Assembly: GCA_910588105.1 (NCBI GenBank)
Contig: CAJUQD010000007.1
Span: 10,321-74,320, forward strand
Source of the DNA: an uncultured Oscillospiraceae bacterium
Lineage (GTDB): Bacteria; Bacillota; Clostridia; Oscillospirales; Oscillospiraceae
Direction: 5' to 3'
DNA: 64,000 nt
Shown here: piece after piece, positions 16,167 through 24,882 of the stretch
Position numbering within the stretch: position 1 is the stretch's first letter
Layout: each line of letters opens with the position of its first letter
Notes under the pieces: generated by a model
Seen by the model: the letters and a program-made list of their open reading frames with translations, nothing else
Told to the model about the DNA's origin: nothing
The model's database searches: none
Position numbers and translations under genes: made by a program

Positions 16167-18728
16167 ATGAATTTAAGACCATACCAGCAAGATTGCATTT
16201 CAACCATTGAGGCCCAGCCTCCTGGCTCCTACTTGGTGCAGATGGCGACCGGGCTGGGGAAGTGCTTCGCTCCAGGAACGGAAATTCTCATGTTTGACGG
16301 AACTATCAGGCGTGTGGAAGATATCCGGGAAGGGGAGCAAGTCATGGGTGCGGACAGCACCCCACGGACTGTCGTTGGATTGGCGCATGGAGAGGAGCCC
16401 ATGTACCGGATCACGCCCACAAAAGGCGAACCCTACATAGTGAACGAAAGTCACATTTTAAGCCTGAAAATCACTGGATTGAATGGAAAAAATGTAACGG
16501 ACAGTCTTGGAAGGAAATTTTCGGGGCACGATATCTGTAACATTTCCGTGCAGGATTATTTGAAATCTTCAAAGACGTTCAAGCACTGCGCAAAAGGGTG
16601 GAGGGTGGCAGTTGATTATCCAGAGAGGCCCGTTACGATCCCGCCGTATATCCTCGGTATTTGGCTGGGAGATGGGGCCTCAAGGGGTACATCCGTCACA
16701 ACGATGGAGCCAGAAATCGTTCATGAGATGCAACGATACGCCGCCAAGAACAAAATGCGTGTCTGCGTCTGCGATTCGTCGAACACAGGGAGGGCAACGA
16801 CGTATTCCTTCATTGGGAAAGGCCGAGAGCACGGATGCAATACTTTTCGGAACGAATTAAAGTCCATGGGGCTTTTTCAAAACAAGCACATTCCGAGCGA
16901 TTACCTGCTCAATGACCGAAAGAACCGGATGGAGCTACTGGCTGGTTTGCTGGATACAGATGGTTTCCTGGTGGATGAGACGGTTTTTGAAATTACAACT
17001 TGCCAAAAAATTCTTGAAAAGAATATTTTGACTCTTGCTCGAAGCCTTGGGTTTGCCGCTTATAGTGCGCCGAAGGCTGTAAACGGGGAAACGTATTACC
17101 GAATTGATATTTCCGGCGATACCTCGGAAATCCCGACCAGAGTGCCCAGGCGGCAGGCGAACCCCCGCAGCCAGAAGAAGAATGTGCTGGTAACCGGCAT
17201 AAAGGTCGAGCCTGTCGGCCTGGGAGAATACTATGGTTTCGAGCTTCAGGGAAAAGACCGGCTGTTCCTGCTGGCGGATTTCACCGTAGTACACAATACC
17301 GTTACCTTCGCCAACCTGCCCCGGCACGGGGAGCGGATGTTGATCCTGTCCCACCGGGAGGAACTGGTGGAGCAGCCCCGGAAATACTTTGACTGCACCT
17401 ACGGTGTGGAGCGGGCAGGGAACCATGCCAACGGCGAGGAGGTGGTCAGCGCGTCGGTGCAGAGCCTTGTGCGGAGACTGGAGCGGTTCAGCCCGCATGA
17501 CTTCGGCCTGATTATCTGCGACGAGGCCCACCACGCTGCCGCCAATACCTACCGAAAGATTTTTGAATACTTCCAGCCTCTGAAGCTGGTCGGCTTCACG
17601 GCCACACCCAACCGTGGTGACAAAATCCGGCTGAGCGACGTGTTCCAGAAAATCATCTTCCAGCGGGATCTTCGCTGGGGGATACAGAACAAATACCTGT
17701 GCGACATCCTGTGCAAGCGCGTGGACATCGGCTACGACCTGCGGGCCGTCCACACCCGCAACGGCGACTATGCCCCCGGAGAACTGGACGAGGCCATGGA
17801 GGGCACAGCGGACGCCATTGCGCAGACCTACCGGGAACACGCCGCCGGCGCCACGCTGATCTTCGCAGTCAGCGTACACCAAGCCGAGGAAATCGCCGGA
17901 CGCATCAAGGGGGCTGTGGTGGTGACGGGAGAGACCAAGGACCGCGCCGCCATCATCGAAGCCTTTACCGCCGGGGAGATTCCCTGCATCGTCAACTGCA
18001 TGGTGTTCACCGAAGGGACGGACATTCCCAGGGTGGAGACGGTCATCGTGGCCCGGCCCACTCAGTCGGAGAGCCTGTACGCCCAGATGGTGGGCCGCGG
18101 CCTGCGGCTATACCCCGGCAAGGAGCAGCTGGTTCTGATCGACTGCGTGGGCATTACCGGGAAGGCGTCCCTTTGTACGGCACCGAGCCTGCTGGGGCTG
18201 GACCTGAGCAATATCCCGGCACGGAAGGCCACGGAGATACAAGGGGACCTGTTCGACCTGCCCCTGAAGATCGCCGCCGCTGGCGACTGCCCGGAGAGCT
18301 GGATCAGGAACGTGGAGATCGTCGACCTCTGGGCCCAGGAGCAGAAGTACAACACCCACGACATCAACTTCTTCAAAATGCCGGATGGTGAAATGGTGGT
18401 ATCCTTGGCAGAAGGCAAGAACCTGACGATCCCCTGTCCGAACTCCCTCGGCCTTGTGCATATGTCGGATGGGTCCCAAGTCGGGATGCAGGAGGCCATT
18501 GACCGGGTGTACATGGAGCTTCTGAGGGACTATACGGATTGCCGCCAGTTGTGGGACCTGGAATCGGTCAGGCGGTGGGGCAAGGCTCCGGCCACGGACA
18601 AACAGGTCGCCATCATCCAGAGACGGTGTAAAGGCTTCGACACCGCTGGTCTGAGCAAGGGTGACGCCAGCCAGATTCTGAACCGGCTGTTTAACGCACC
18701 GAAAAAGAAAGGGCGGCAGAGCGCGTGA
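16167..18728 (+). CDS. DEAD/DEAH-box superfamily 2 helicase interrupted by an intein
   Basis: 853 residues, of which 345 are an intein. The spliced helicase (about 508 residues) has MNLRPYQQDCISTI, the Walker A ATGLGK/T that the intein splits, motif II DEAHHAA at residue ~452, FTATPNRGD (motif III), and motif VI MVGRGLRLYPGK. It is an SF2 helicase of the kind used in phage replication. The C-terminal ~150 residues are family-specific. Ribosome binding site AAGGAGA. Next to the iteron region and primase genes. Confidence 0.9.
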   Translation: MNLRPYQQDCISTIEAQPPGSYLVQMATGLGKCFAPGTEILMFDGTIRRVEDIREGEQVMGADSTPRTVVGLAHGEEPMYRITPTKGEPYIVNESHILSLKITGLNGKNVTDSLGRKFSGHDICNISVQDYLKSSKTFKHCAKGWRVAVDYPERPVTIPPYILGIWLGDGASRGTSVTTMEPEIVHEMQRYAAKNKMRVCVCDSSNTGRATTYSFIGKGREHGCNTFRNELKSMGLFQNKHIPSDYLLNDRKNRMELLAGLLDTDGFLVDETVFEITTCQKILEKNILTLARSLGFAAYSAPKAVNGETYYRIDISGDTSEIPTRVPRRQANPRSQKKNVLVTGIKVEPVGLGEYYGFELQGKDRLFLLADFTVVHNTVTFANLPRHGERMLILSHREELVEQPRKYFDCTYGVERAGNHANGEEVVSASVQSLVRRLERFSPHDFGLIICDEAHHAAANTYRKIFEYFQPLKLVGFTATPNRGDKIRLSDVFQKIIFQRDLRWGIQNKYLCDILCKRVDIGYDLRAVHTRNGDYAPGELDEAMEGTADAIAQTYREHAAGATLIFAVSVHQAEEIAGRIKGAVVVTGETKDRAAIIEAFTAGEIPCIVNCMVFTEGTDIPRVETVIVARPTQSESLYAQMVGRGLRLYPGKEQLVLIDCVGITGKASLCTAPSLLGLDLSNIPARKATEIQGDLFDLPLKIAAAGDCPESWIRNVEIVDLWAQEQKYNTHDINFFKMPDGEMVVSLAEGKNLTIPCPNSLGLVHMSDGSQVGMQEAIDRVYMELLRDYTDCRQLWDLESVRRWGKAPATDKQVAIIQRRCKGFDTAGLSKGDASQILNRLFNAPKKKGRQSA
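16263..17297 (+). other. LAGLIDADG-containing intein in the helicase P-loop
   Basis: Residues 33-377 of the precursor. It begins with Cys33 right after the extein ...ATGLGK (CFAPGTEIL, block A), has a block-B-like VNESHIL, two LAGLIDADG-type motifs (YILGIWLGDGA at residue 161 and LLAGLLDTDGF at residue 257), and ends FTVVHN with Thr378 as the +1 residue. Cys1, penultimate His, terminal Asn and Thr+1 are all present, so splicing is plausible and restores GLGKT. The homing endonuclease looks intact from its motifs. Confidence 0.92.
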
Positions 18729-18745
18729 AGCGGAGGTGACAAAAC

Positions 18746-18955
18746 ATGGCACGGAATAAATATCCTGGTCGCTGCTATTGCTGCGGAGAATGGATAGAAC
18801 CTGGCTACGGCCACTTTGAGAAGGTCCGCAATCCAGTACCGGGGGAACCCAAGTGGCGTATCAAATGCGTCAAGTGCGCCAGCGGACGAGTGCTGACGGA
18901 TAAAGACCCCGGTGTAATTTGGGCGCAAAAGGCTGTAAAGGAGGCGAGAACATGA
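18746..18955 (+). CDS. Small zinc-finger protein (69 aa)
   Basis: CYCCGEWI near the N-terminus and CVKCASG near residue 40 give a four-Cys zinc-binding pattern. Basic protein with a CGGAGGTGAC box before the ATG. Its 3' end overlaps the start of the VRR-NUC gene. Function unknown; probably nucleic-acid binding. Confidence 0.65.
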   Translation: MARNKYPGRCYCCGEWIEPGYGHFEKVRNPVPGEPKWRIKCVKCASGRVLTDKDPGVIWAQKAVKEART

Positions 18956-19326
18956 CGGAGGCCCAGCACCAAGCGATGGTCATGAAGTGGTCTCAGCAGC
19001 CAGAAATCCGCTCCAGGTGGCCGGAGTTGGCCTTGCTCTACCACATCCCCAACGGCGGTACACGGGACGCTATAGAGGGCCGCCACCTGAAACAGCAGGG
19101 CGTCAAGCGAGGCGTTCCTGACCTGTGCCTGCCGGTTGCGCGGGAGAACTACCACGCCCTGTACATTGAGCTCAAAACCGATACCGGTCGGGCCACAACG
19201 GAGCAGAAATGGTGGGGCGAACATCTCAAATGCCAAGGGAATATGTGGCAGGTCTGTCACGGCTGGGAGGCGGCAGTGACTATGCTGGAATGGTATCTCT
19301 CCCTTTCTGATGAGGTGGTGACATGA
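18952..19326 (+). CDS. VRR-NUC domain nuclease
   Basis: ATG 18952 with an ideal AAAGGAGG box gives 124 residues. HIPNGGTRD, RGVPDLCLPV and YIELKTDTGR are the VRR-NUC core, with Asp and Glu-x-Lys as the PD-(D/E)XK catalytic residues. Stand-alone VRR-NUC proteins of phages are thought to be structure-specific nucleases. It sits with helicase genes, so a role in replication fork or Holliday-type DNA processing is likely. Confidence 0.85.
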   Translation: MTEAQHQAMVMKWSQQPEIRSRWPELALLYHIPNGGTRDAIEGRHLKQQGVKRGVPDLCLPVARENYHALYIELKTDTGRATTEQKWWGEHLKCQGNMWQVCHGWEAAVTMLEWYLSLSDEVVT

Positions 19327-19703
19327 GCACCCCGGATTACAGCTATGCCTTCCCCTGGGAACGAGAGGCAATGCAGGGGGCTGAGATGCCGGACGGGTTG
19401 TCCATGTATGACCAGATGGCTTACATATCCCTGCGGACGCTCTATCACGATTACCACGAAAAGCGGATGGATAGGGCAACGGCGTCAGCGGAAAAGCGCC
19501 GTATCTTCGGAGCCTGGGACAGGGCAAAGCGTACAGCAGAGTTTGAGCGCAAGCTGGCGTTCTTCCATGCGCGGCTCTACAAAGACACCGAGATGGCCAA
19601 AACAGCGGTTAGGAAAGACCCCAGCCCGGAAAATGCAATCAGGCTTTGCAACGTGCTGGATGGGCTGGAGAAGTACAGGCCAGAGGAAACCGCACATAGT
19701 TAA
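19323..19703 (+). CDS. Hypothetical phage protein (126 aa)
   Basis: Overlaps the VRR-NUC stop (ATGA). Helical and polar, with AFPWEREAMQGAEMPDGLSMYDQMAYISL near the N-terminus. Proteins of this look are frequent at this position in phages of gut Clostridia, but I know no function. Confidence 0.6.
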   Translation: MSTPDYSYAFPWEREAMQGAEMPDGLSMYDQMAYISLRTLYHDYHEKRMDRATASAEKRRIFGAWDRAKRTAEFERKLAFFHARLYKDTEMAKTAVRKDPSPENAIRLCNVLDGLEKYRPEETAHS

Positions 19704-19705
19704 AG

Positions 19706-19731
19706 TCAATTCCCAAACGTTTGTGAATTTG
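19706..19731. repeat. 26-bp palindrome, copy 2 (operator-like)
   Basis: Centre at 19718/19719; the inner 22 bp (19708-19729) form a palindrome with one mismatch. It starts just after the stop at 19703 and overlaps the ribosome-binding region (GGAGG at 19731) of the gene at 19745. 23 of 26 positions fit the consensus of the four copies. Confidence 0.65.
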
Positions 19732-19744
19732 GAGGTTTTACAAA

Positions 19745-20173
19745 ATGACAGCGAAAGAATTAGCTGAGATGCTCGACCGCCGGGAGGTCGGCGAGGAGAT
19801 TGAATGGGGAGAGGAGCAGGACATAAAGGACGCCGGCCTGGTCGTGGTCTACGGCTATTCCGACGATAATGTGGAGTTCTGCGGAGCAATCAACGATGAG
19901 GTCGGCTCCTATAATGGCGGCACCGTCTACCTCACCAAGAATGGCATCCTTGATGGGCCTGCCTGCTCCTGCGCTGAGGACTGCGAGTGCCCCTACTTCG
20001 CCAAGGAGCGTGAGAAGGCCAGGACCATCCAGGCTGTATGGCACGATGAGGGCGGCCCCTGCTGGACGTTCGAGACGGACATCCCGCATGAGAACTTCAC
20101 CATTCTGGAAGACGGGGAGCCCTGGTGCACCGGGATCGTGTTCAGCATGAAGGATTTGGAGGTGATGGCATGA
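19745..20173 (+). CDS. Hypothetical acidic phage protein (142 aa)
   Basis: N-terminus MTAKELAEMLDRREVGEEI resembles small DNA-binding-like starts; the middle has CSCAEDCECPYF, a Cys cluster that may bind a metal. GGAGG box 10 nt upstream. The palindrome copy 2 lies immediately upstream, suggesting its own regulation. No recognised family. Confidence 0.6.
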   Translation: MTAKELAEMLDRREVGEEIEWGEEQDIKDAGLVVVYGYSDDNVEFCGAINDEVGSYNGGTVYLTKNGILDGPACSCAEDCECPYFAKEREKARTIQAVWHDEGGPCWTFETDIPHENFTILEDGEPWCTGIVFSMKDLEVMA

Positions 20174-20388
20174 ACCTCAAACCGTGTCCGTTCTGCGGTT
20201 CGCATGACATCGCCATCATGCGGGAGGGCAAGAACGATAACAATGCAGCATACCGGGTAGTGTGCCGCCACTGCAAGACCAGGGGGCCGAAGACATGGGT
20301 GCGGCCCTGGCATGATACCAAATTTGTCGCCCAAGGGCAGGCGGAGGCGGCCTGGAATAAGCGGCCTGGCCGGAGGGAAGCGTCGTGA
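20170..20388 (+). CDS. Lar-like restriction-alleviation family zinc ribbon (72 aa)
   Basis: ATG 20170 overlaps the previous stop. LKPCPFCGS ... VVCRHCKTRGP ... AAWNKRPG is the Lar-like pattern: two CxxC pairs and a C-terminal W-N-x-R. The Rac prophage protein Lar alleviates type I restriction; whether phage relatives do so is not known. It is the first of several Lar-like ribbons in this region. Confidence 0.75.
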   Translation: MNLKPCPFCGSHDIAIMREGKNDNNAAYRVVCRHCKTRGPKTWVRPWHDTKFVAQGQAEAAWNKRPGRREAS

Positions 20389-20516
20389 AATACTGCTGCA
20401 ATGAGTGCAAAAACAAGAACTGCCCGGTCAACTACAAAAATGCACCCAAGGGAGCATCAATTCAGCTCGCCGCCCTCTGCGGCTCGAAACAATGCATGGG
20501 CTACAAGCGCCCGTGA
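20385..20516 (+). CDS. Cysteine-rich micro-protein (43 aa)
   Basis: GTG 20385 after CGGAGGG gives MKYCCNECKNKNCPVNYK ... LCGSKQCMGYKRP with seven cysteines. It overlaps the Lar-like stop and ends 15 nt before the methylase. The cysteine density and coupling support a real small zinc-binding protein. Confidence 0.6.
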   Translation: MKYCCNECKNKNCPVNYKNAPKGASIQLAALCGSKQCMGYKRP

Positions 20517-20531
20517 GTCAGTGGTGAAAAA

Positions 20532-21335
20532 GTGAATGCCGTGATTAAATACCCTGGCGCAAAGTGGTCGCTGGCCCATTGGATTATTGACCACTTTCCC
20601 CAGCATCACAGCTACCTGGAGCCGTTCTTTGGCAGTGGGGCGGTGCTATTTACCAAGCCCCGCTCTAACATCGAAACCGTCAATGATCTGGATAGCGATA
20701 TAGTAAACCTGTTCTACTGGATTCGAGAGGAGCCGGAGCGATTGGCCCAGTTGATCCGCTGGACTCCGTATGCACGCGAGGTCTACGACAGGGCTTTTGA
20801 GAAGCAATACACAGAAACAGACCCATTACGTCGGGCAGCTGACTTTTGCGCTCGTATGATGCAGGGCCATGGCTTTCGCACCACGGGTGAGAAGGTTGGA
20901 TGGAAGAACGATGTCCAGGGCCGAGAACGGGCCTACGCTGCCAAGGCGTGGATGGAGATGCCGGACACTGTTTTGCAGGCCGCAGAACGATTGCGCGGCG
21001 TACAGATTGAACACACCCCGGCGGTGGAGTTGATCCGGAGATTCAATTTCCCCAACGTGCTGGTTTACTGTGATCCGCCCTACCTGCGATCCACCCGGCA
21101 CATGAAGAAACAGTATCGGCATGAGATGACCGATGAAGACCACATGGAGCTGCTGGGCGTTTTGAAGGCCCACCAAGGGCCTGTGTTAATCAGCGGGTAC
21201 GCCAGCGAACTATATGACTTTGAACTGAGTGGGTGGCGCAGAGAAACCACAACAACCACGGATCAGACCAGCCGGGTGCGGCAGGAGGTCTTGTGGATGA
21301 ACTTTGAACCTAGTAGACAGGAAAGCCTTTTCTGA
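20532..21335 (+). CDS. Dam-like adenine-N6 DNA methyltransferase (MT-D12)
   Basis: 267 residues, GTG start. KYPGAKWSLAHWI and YLEPFFGSGAVLF form the AdoMet-binding N-terminus; VYCDPPYLRSTR is the DPPY catalytic motif. The order of motifs fits the D12 class of Dam-type enzymes, usually GATC-specific, though specificity cannot be read here. Phage solitary methylases often protect against host restriction. No partner endonuclease is seen. Confidence 0.88.
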   Translation: MNAVIKYPGAKWSLAHWIIDHFPQHHSYLEPFFGSGAVLFTKPRSNIETVNDLDSDIVNLFYWIREEPERLAQLIRWTPYAREVYDRAFEKQYTETDPLRRAADFCARMMQGHGFRTTGEKVGWKNDVQGRERAYAAKAWMEMPDTVLQAAERLRGVQIEHTPAVELIRRFNFPNVLVYCDPPYLRSTRHMKKQYRHEMTDEDHMELLGVLKAHQGPVLISGYASELYDFELSGWRRETTTTTDQTSRVRQEVLWMNFEPSRQESLF

Positions 21336-21351
21336 CAATGGAGGAACCATC

Positions 21352-21906
21352 ATGAGCTTTTCAATTGAAGTGCCCCAAACCTACACATTTTCCCTTTGTA
21401 TCGACCGGGGAGGCCGCACCATTGTTGACACAACGGTCGAAGTGGCGGACACCAGAGAGGGAATCACCAGAGCGAAGAGAACCATCCAGCGTCTGATGAA
21501 CGAGTATGTCCCGGTCCCCAAGGCCCAGGCGCCTACGCCGGAGCTGGCCACGGAGAACCAGGTACCCATTGATGCGACCACTGCGCCGGAGTCGGAACCA
21601 GCGCCCGATCCTCCCCCAGAGAAAAAGCAGGATGGTGCCAAGGGGCTGCTCCAGCTCCATTGCAAGGAGTGCGGGCGCACCTTCGGCACTTTCCTGCGGG
21701 AGCATCAAACCGAGGTTGACTGCAAGTGCGGGCATCAAATCGACCTCACCACCCCGTTGGCTCGGTACCGCTTCACTTGCCCTTACTGCGAGAAGGAAAG
21801 CTGGGGCCAGACAAATCTGGAGGACCCGGAGATCACGGTTCGGTGCAAATGTGGCGGGGATGTCAATCTGCGCTGGGTGCCCAAATTGAGAGAGTATCAG
21901 AATTGA
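21352..21906 (+). CDS. Protein with C-terminal double zinc ribbon (184 aa)
   Basis: ATG 21352 (GGAGG box). N-terminal beta-rich part (IEVPQTYTFSLCIDRGG), a Pro/Glu linker around residues 60-90, then CKECGRTFGTF, CKCGHQI, CPYCEKES and CKCGGDV: four Cys pairs that would form two zinc ribbons. Function unknown; the frame upstream overlaps the methylase end but lacks support. Confidence 0.65.
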   Translation: MSFSIEVPQTYTFSLCIDRGGRTIVDTTVEVADTREGITRAKRTIQRLMNEYVPVPKAQAPTPELATENQVPIDATTAPESEPAPDPPPEKKQDGAKGLLQLHCKECGRTFGTFLREHQTEVDCKCGHQIDLTTPLARYRFTCPYCEKESWGQTNLEDPEITVRCKCGGDVNLRWVPKLREYQN

Positions 21907-21920
21907 AGGGGGAACCAATC

Positions 21921-22163
21921 ATGCAAATCGAATACGGTGGCCAATCGGTGAACCTGCTCCGCTGCCCCTTCTGCGGCAGCACTCCGCTGATTCATAGCTA
22001 TCGGAACCGAATGCGGCAATGGTACCGAATCAGATGCGGCAACGAAAACGATAACTGTCGGATGATGCCGGAAACCGCTCTCTACACAGAACTGGCGAAA
22101 GCCGCCGCCGACTGGAACCAGCGGGACTGGAACCAGGTGCCGGAGGGAGACAACCAGGAATGA
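21921..22163 (+). CDS. Lar-like zinc ribbon protein (80 aa)
   Basis: ATG 21921 after GGGGG. LLRCPFCGSTPLIHSYRN ... CGNENDNCRM ... AAADWNQRDWN follows the Lar-like plan of CxxC, a second Cys pair and a W-N ending. Second member of the group in this region. Confidence 0.7.
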   Translation: MQIEYGGQSVNLLRCPFCGSTPLIHSYRNRMRQWYRIRCGNENDNCRMMPETALYTELAKAAADWNQRDWNQVPEGDNQE

Positions 22164-22182
22164 GAAACAGGAGTGAATAAAA

Positions 22183-22440
22183 ATGCTGAAATGGAAAAAG
22201 GTGGGGCGCACTGTCCGGGCAGACGGCAGCTGCACCATCACGTATGAGGCCCAGGGCAAGGACACCGTATACACCATCGAGAGCAGGAAACGGCCCATTA
22301 AACATGCGAACAGATCGGGCAGTTGGATGTATACGTCCTATTTCCTGATCGCCGGGGTACAGGAACAGGAATTTCACCGGCTCCAGGACGCAAAGAGAGC
22401 GGCGGAGGAGATGGAGGAGTCGTCAGGTAAAGGTGCATAA
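22183..22440 (+). CDS. Hypothetical phage protein (85 aa)
   Basis: MLKWKKVGRTVRADGSCTITYE..., beta-rich then a short helical end (DAKRAAEEMEESSGKGA). Ribosome binding site AGGAG ten nt upstream. The layout resembles small KTSC- or DUF-type proteins in phages, but I do not recognise it. Confidence 0.55.
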   Translation: MLKWKKVGRTVRADGSCTITYEAQGKDTVYTIESRKRPIKHANRSGSWMYTSYFLIAGVQEQEFHRLQDAKRAAEEMEESSGKGA

Positions 22441-22442
22441 GT

Positions 22443-22790
22443 ATGTTTTTTATGTTCGATGACGAACCACCGTCCGCCTTGCCCATTGATTTTTTGGCAC
22501 TCCCTGGCTTTGCCGAGGCAAAGAGGCACCTGGAGGAGACGGGCCATCCATCCACATGGATTACGGAACTGGTTGACACCTCGGATAAGCACGCCACCTA
22601 CCTCAAGGATGGCCGCCCGTGGTACAGGAGCCAATGTCCAAACTATGAAGGGTACTGGCTGGAAGGGTGTACGGGATCAGTTCAGTGCGGTTCCTATGGG
22701 GGATTGCTGCCGGGCTTGATGTGGGACACAACCTGCAAGGGCGGATTTGAGCAATGTCCATTTTGTACGAAGGGAGAACTACATGAGTAA
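22443..22790 (+). CDS. Hypothetical Cys-containing protein (115 aa)
   Basis: Starts two nt after the previous stop. The C-terminal part has CPNYEGYWLEGCTGSVQCG and CPFCTKGE, so a zinc site is likely. No known family. Ends by overlapping the next start. Confidence 0.55.
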   Translation: MFFMFDDEPPSALPIDFLALPGFAEAKRHLEETGHPSTWITELVDTSDKHATYLKDGRPWYRSQCPNYEGYWLEGCTGSVQCGSYGGLLPGLMWDTTCKGGFEQCPFCTKGELHE

Positions 22791-23001
22791 AAAGTACATA
22801 GATAGCCGCGGCTGGAAGTACCAGGTCATGAGCGGCCTCGGCGAGGGTGCTTTCAAGGCCCGGTACCAGCGACCGGAGAAACATGGCGATGTTGGCTGGA
22901 AGGGGCTGGCCACCGTCCCATGGCGCGGAAGCCGTGAGGAAGCCCAGACCGACCTTGACCAGCTGGCCGAGAAGAAGGGGTGGTCAGAGTGGAACGGCTG
23001 A
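22783..23001 (+). CDS. Small hypothetical protein (72 aa)
   Basis: ATG 22783 with GAAGGGAG box. MSKKYIDSRGWKYQVM ... ARYQRPEKHGDVGWKGL ... DLDQLAEKKGW: compact, basic, aromatic-rich, as in small phage proteins with a single beta-sheet. Function unknown. Confidence 0.6.
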   Translation: MSKKYIDSRGWKYQVMSGLGEGAFKARYQRPEKHGDVGWKGLATVPWRGSREEAQTDLDQLAEKKGWSEWNG

Positions 23002-23672
23002 CTGCAACGAAGAATGGTGTGACCGTTTATGTTGGACCTGGGTGTGAGTACGACATCGGGATGATTCCTGCGGAGTTGGGTGCCGAGCATATTCGGCAGG
23101 TGCTGACCCGTCTGGCCGTCTATGAGGACATCGGCCTGATGCCGGAGGAAATCATAGGGCTGTGCAGTATGGATCGCCGAGCGAAGATGGCGGAACTGCT
23201 GCGAATGGAGGAGAGCAAACCGTTGACCTCCGATGAGTTGCTGAAGATGGATGGGACACCGGTGTGGATCACCAAAATGGACGGAAGTGGTGGCGTATGG
23301 ATGCTGGTTGATGCAGAATACAAGCTTTGCCGCGAGGCCCATGGTGAAATGGCGGTGTTTGAGAACTGCGGCAAAACCTGGACGGCTCGCCGCCACAAGA
23401 TGGAGCCGGACGAGATCCGCAGCCTCCTTCAGACTGACGCCGGTGGGTTCCACAAAAAGCTTCCCTGCAAAGAGGGTGATCCGGTTTGGTGGATCAATGC
23501 AGCCTGGCTGCCGGGGAATGGGCCGATGTTCTACAAGATAGACTCTGGCAAGTTCCGGTATGCAATGCTGGACTGGCAGAATCCGGTTTATACTTCTCAG
23601 GCAGCAGCAGAGGCGGCCTTGGCGGAGATGGCAAAGGAGGGAACGACCAGTGAGAAAAGCCATAGCGATTGA
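22989..23672 (+). CDS. Phage protein with an LTxxELxxMxGxPVW module (227 aa)
   Basis: GTG 22989 is better spaced to AAGGGG than GTG 22980. Residues about 70-140 read LTSDELLKMDGTPVWI ... WTARRHKMEPDE, a module that recurs in many phage proteins of gut Clostridia and again in the next gene. The N-terminus (LTRLAVYEDIGLMPEEI) is the part often seen alone. No function known. Confidence 0.6.
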   Translation: MERLTATKNGVTVYVGPGCEYDIGMIPAELGAEHIRQVLTRLAVYEDIGLMPEEIIGLCSMDRRAKMAELLRMEESKPLTSDELLKMDGTPVWITKMDGSGGVWMLVDAEYKLCREAHGEMAVFENCGKTWTARRHKMEPDEIRSLLQTDAGGFHKKLPCKEGDPVWWINAAWLPGNGPMFYKIDSGKFRYAMLDWQNPVYTSQAAAEAALAEMAKEGTTSEKSHSD

Positions 23673-24447
23673 CTTCGACGGGTGCCTCTGCACCGATGCC
23701 TTCCCGGCCATCGGTGAACCGAACTGGCCCGTCATTAAAAGGGCCCAGGCGGAGCAGAGGGCCGGAGCGGGTCTGATTCTATGGACTTGCCGGGAGGATC
23801 AGCTTCTCCTGGATGCCATCGCCGCTTGCGAGGGCTGGGGCCTGGCCTTCGACAGCATCAACGAGAGTTTGCCCGACTGGATTGAGGCGTTCGGCACCCA
23901 GCCCAGAAAGGTCGGCGCCTCGGAATATTGGGATGATAAGGCGGCGAGTATTCCCGTTACAGATCGCTTTTTTGTAGGCGGCGCCGGTGATGATTCCATC
24001 GAACTGCTTGAACCAAATTTGGGGCATAAGCACATGGAATTGAAGCCGTGTCCTTTCTGCGGGAGCACCCGTATATTCTATGAGCGGTATGAAGGCCCAG
24101 CTGGGGAACGGTGGCGCTGTTGGTGCGCCAAATGTCTCGCTGGAATCGACCCTGGAACAGCACAAGCAGCGGGGCAGGTTCGGGAGATGTGGAACCGCCG
24201 ACCTGACCTGCCCAACGCTCCGCTGACTCTGGAAGAGCTGCGGGAGATGGACGGCGAGCCGGTGTTCATAAAATGCCTGTTCAATGACGAACTGTCTTCG
24301 TATGTTGTTGTCGATAAACGCAGAGACAGTGCTGGAATTTTCACAAGACTGTTTTATGCCAGTTTTGACTACTATGGGGACGAATGGCTGGCCTACCGCC
24401 GCAAGCCGGAGGAGGGAAAAAATGACCAAACTGTACGACATCACTAA
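23650..24447 (+). CDS. HAD-like hydrolase fused to Lar-like zinc ribbon
   Basis: GTG 23650 (AAAGGAGG upstream) gives 265 residues. Residues 1-120 look like a small HAD-type phosphatase: AIDFDGCLCTDAF (motif I, DxDG), LILWTCRED (motif II) and EYWDDKA (motif IV). Residues ~135-190 are a Lar-like ribbon (LKPCPFCGSTRIF ... CWCAKCLAG ... WNRRPD), and the end carries LTLEELREMDGEPVFI, the same module as the preceding gene. The internal MELKPCPFCG start lacks a clear ribosome binding site, so a true fusion is likelier than two genes. Confidence 0.7.
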   Translation: MRKAIAIDFDGCLCTDAFPAIGEPNWPVIKRAQAEQRAGAGLILWTCREDQLLLDAIAACEGWGLAFDSINESLPDWIEAFGTQPRKVGASEYWDDKAASIPVTDRFFVGGAGDDSIELLEPNLGHKHMELKPCPFCGSTRIFYERYEGPAGERWRCWCAKCLAGIDPGTAQAAGQVREMWNRRPDLPNAPLTLEELREMDGEPVFIKCLFNDELSSYVVVDKRRDSAGIFTRLFYASFDYYGDEWLAYRRKPEEGKNDQTVRHH

Positions 24448-24832
24448 CTGGCCCAAGCTGGGGCTTGATGAAACGAAATATCCGCTCATCGGAACTATAG
24501 ATGCAACCCCCAGAATTGGGAGGGTGCTGGATGTTGCCGGTCAGCAGTTCGGGGTTGGCATCCTGGACCGCAAGGATAGGTATGCCGGCGTCCGCCCTCT
24601 CACTGCCAAGCTGGTCAAGTCCCCGGAGACGAGAGAGTTTGATCCGAATATCATCTGCCCCTACTGCGGGAACATCGACCGGGACTCCTTTGAGCGCAGC
24701 GATGAGGACACAACGGAATGCCAGGTGTGTGGCGGGACTATCCACTATCAGCGCATCGTCACTGTCGAGTACACAACTGAGCCCGTGAAGCCCCCAAAGC
24801 CAATCCGGGCGCATTGGGTGCCGGAAGCCTGA
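24422..24832 (+). CDS. Zinc-ribbon hypothetical protein (136 aa)
   Basis: ATG 24422 (GGAGGAGGG box) overlaps the end of the HAD-Lar gene. The second half has CPYCGNIDRDSFERSDEDTTE then CQVCGG, a four-Cys zinc ribbon; the first half is beta-rich. Function unknown. Confidence 0.6.
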   Translation: MTKLYDITNWPKLGLDETKYPLIGTIDATPRIGRVLDVAGQQFGVGILDRKDRYAGVRPLTAKLVKSPETREFDPNIICPYCGNIDRDSFERSDEDTTECQVCGGTIHYQRIVTVEYTTEPVKPPKPIRAHWVPEA

Positions 24833-24882
24833 TAAATCGCCGTGTTGGTGGGGCTGTCGGCGGCGTTGACGGCCCAGGTGAT

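Noticed and set aside
15941..16210. 89-residue frame over the iteron region
   Set aside because: Starts inside repeats, lacks a ribosome binding site and overlaps the helicase start.
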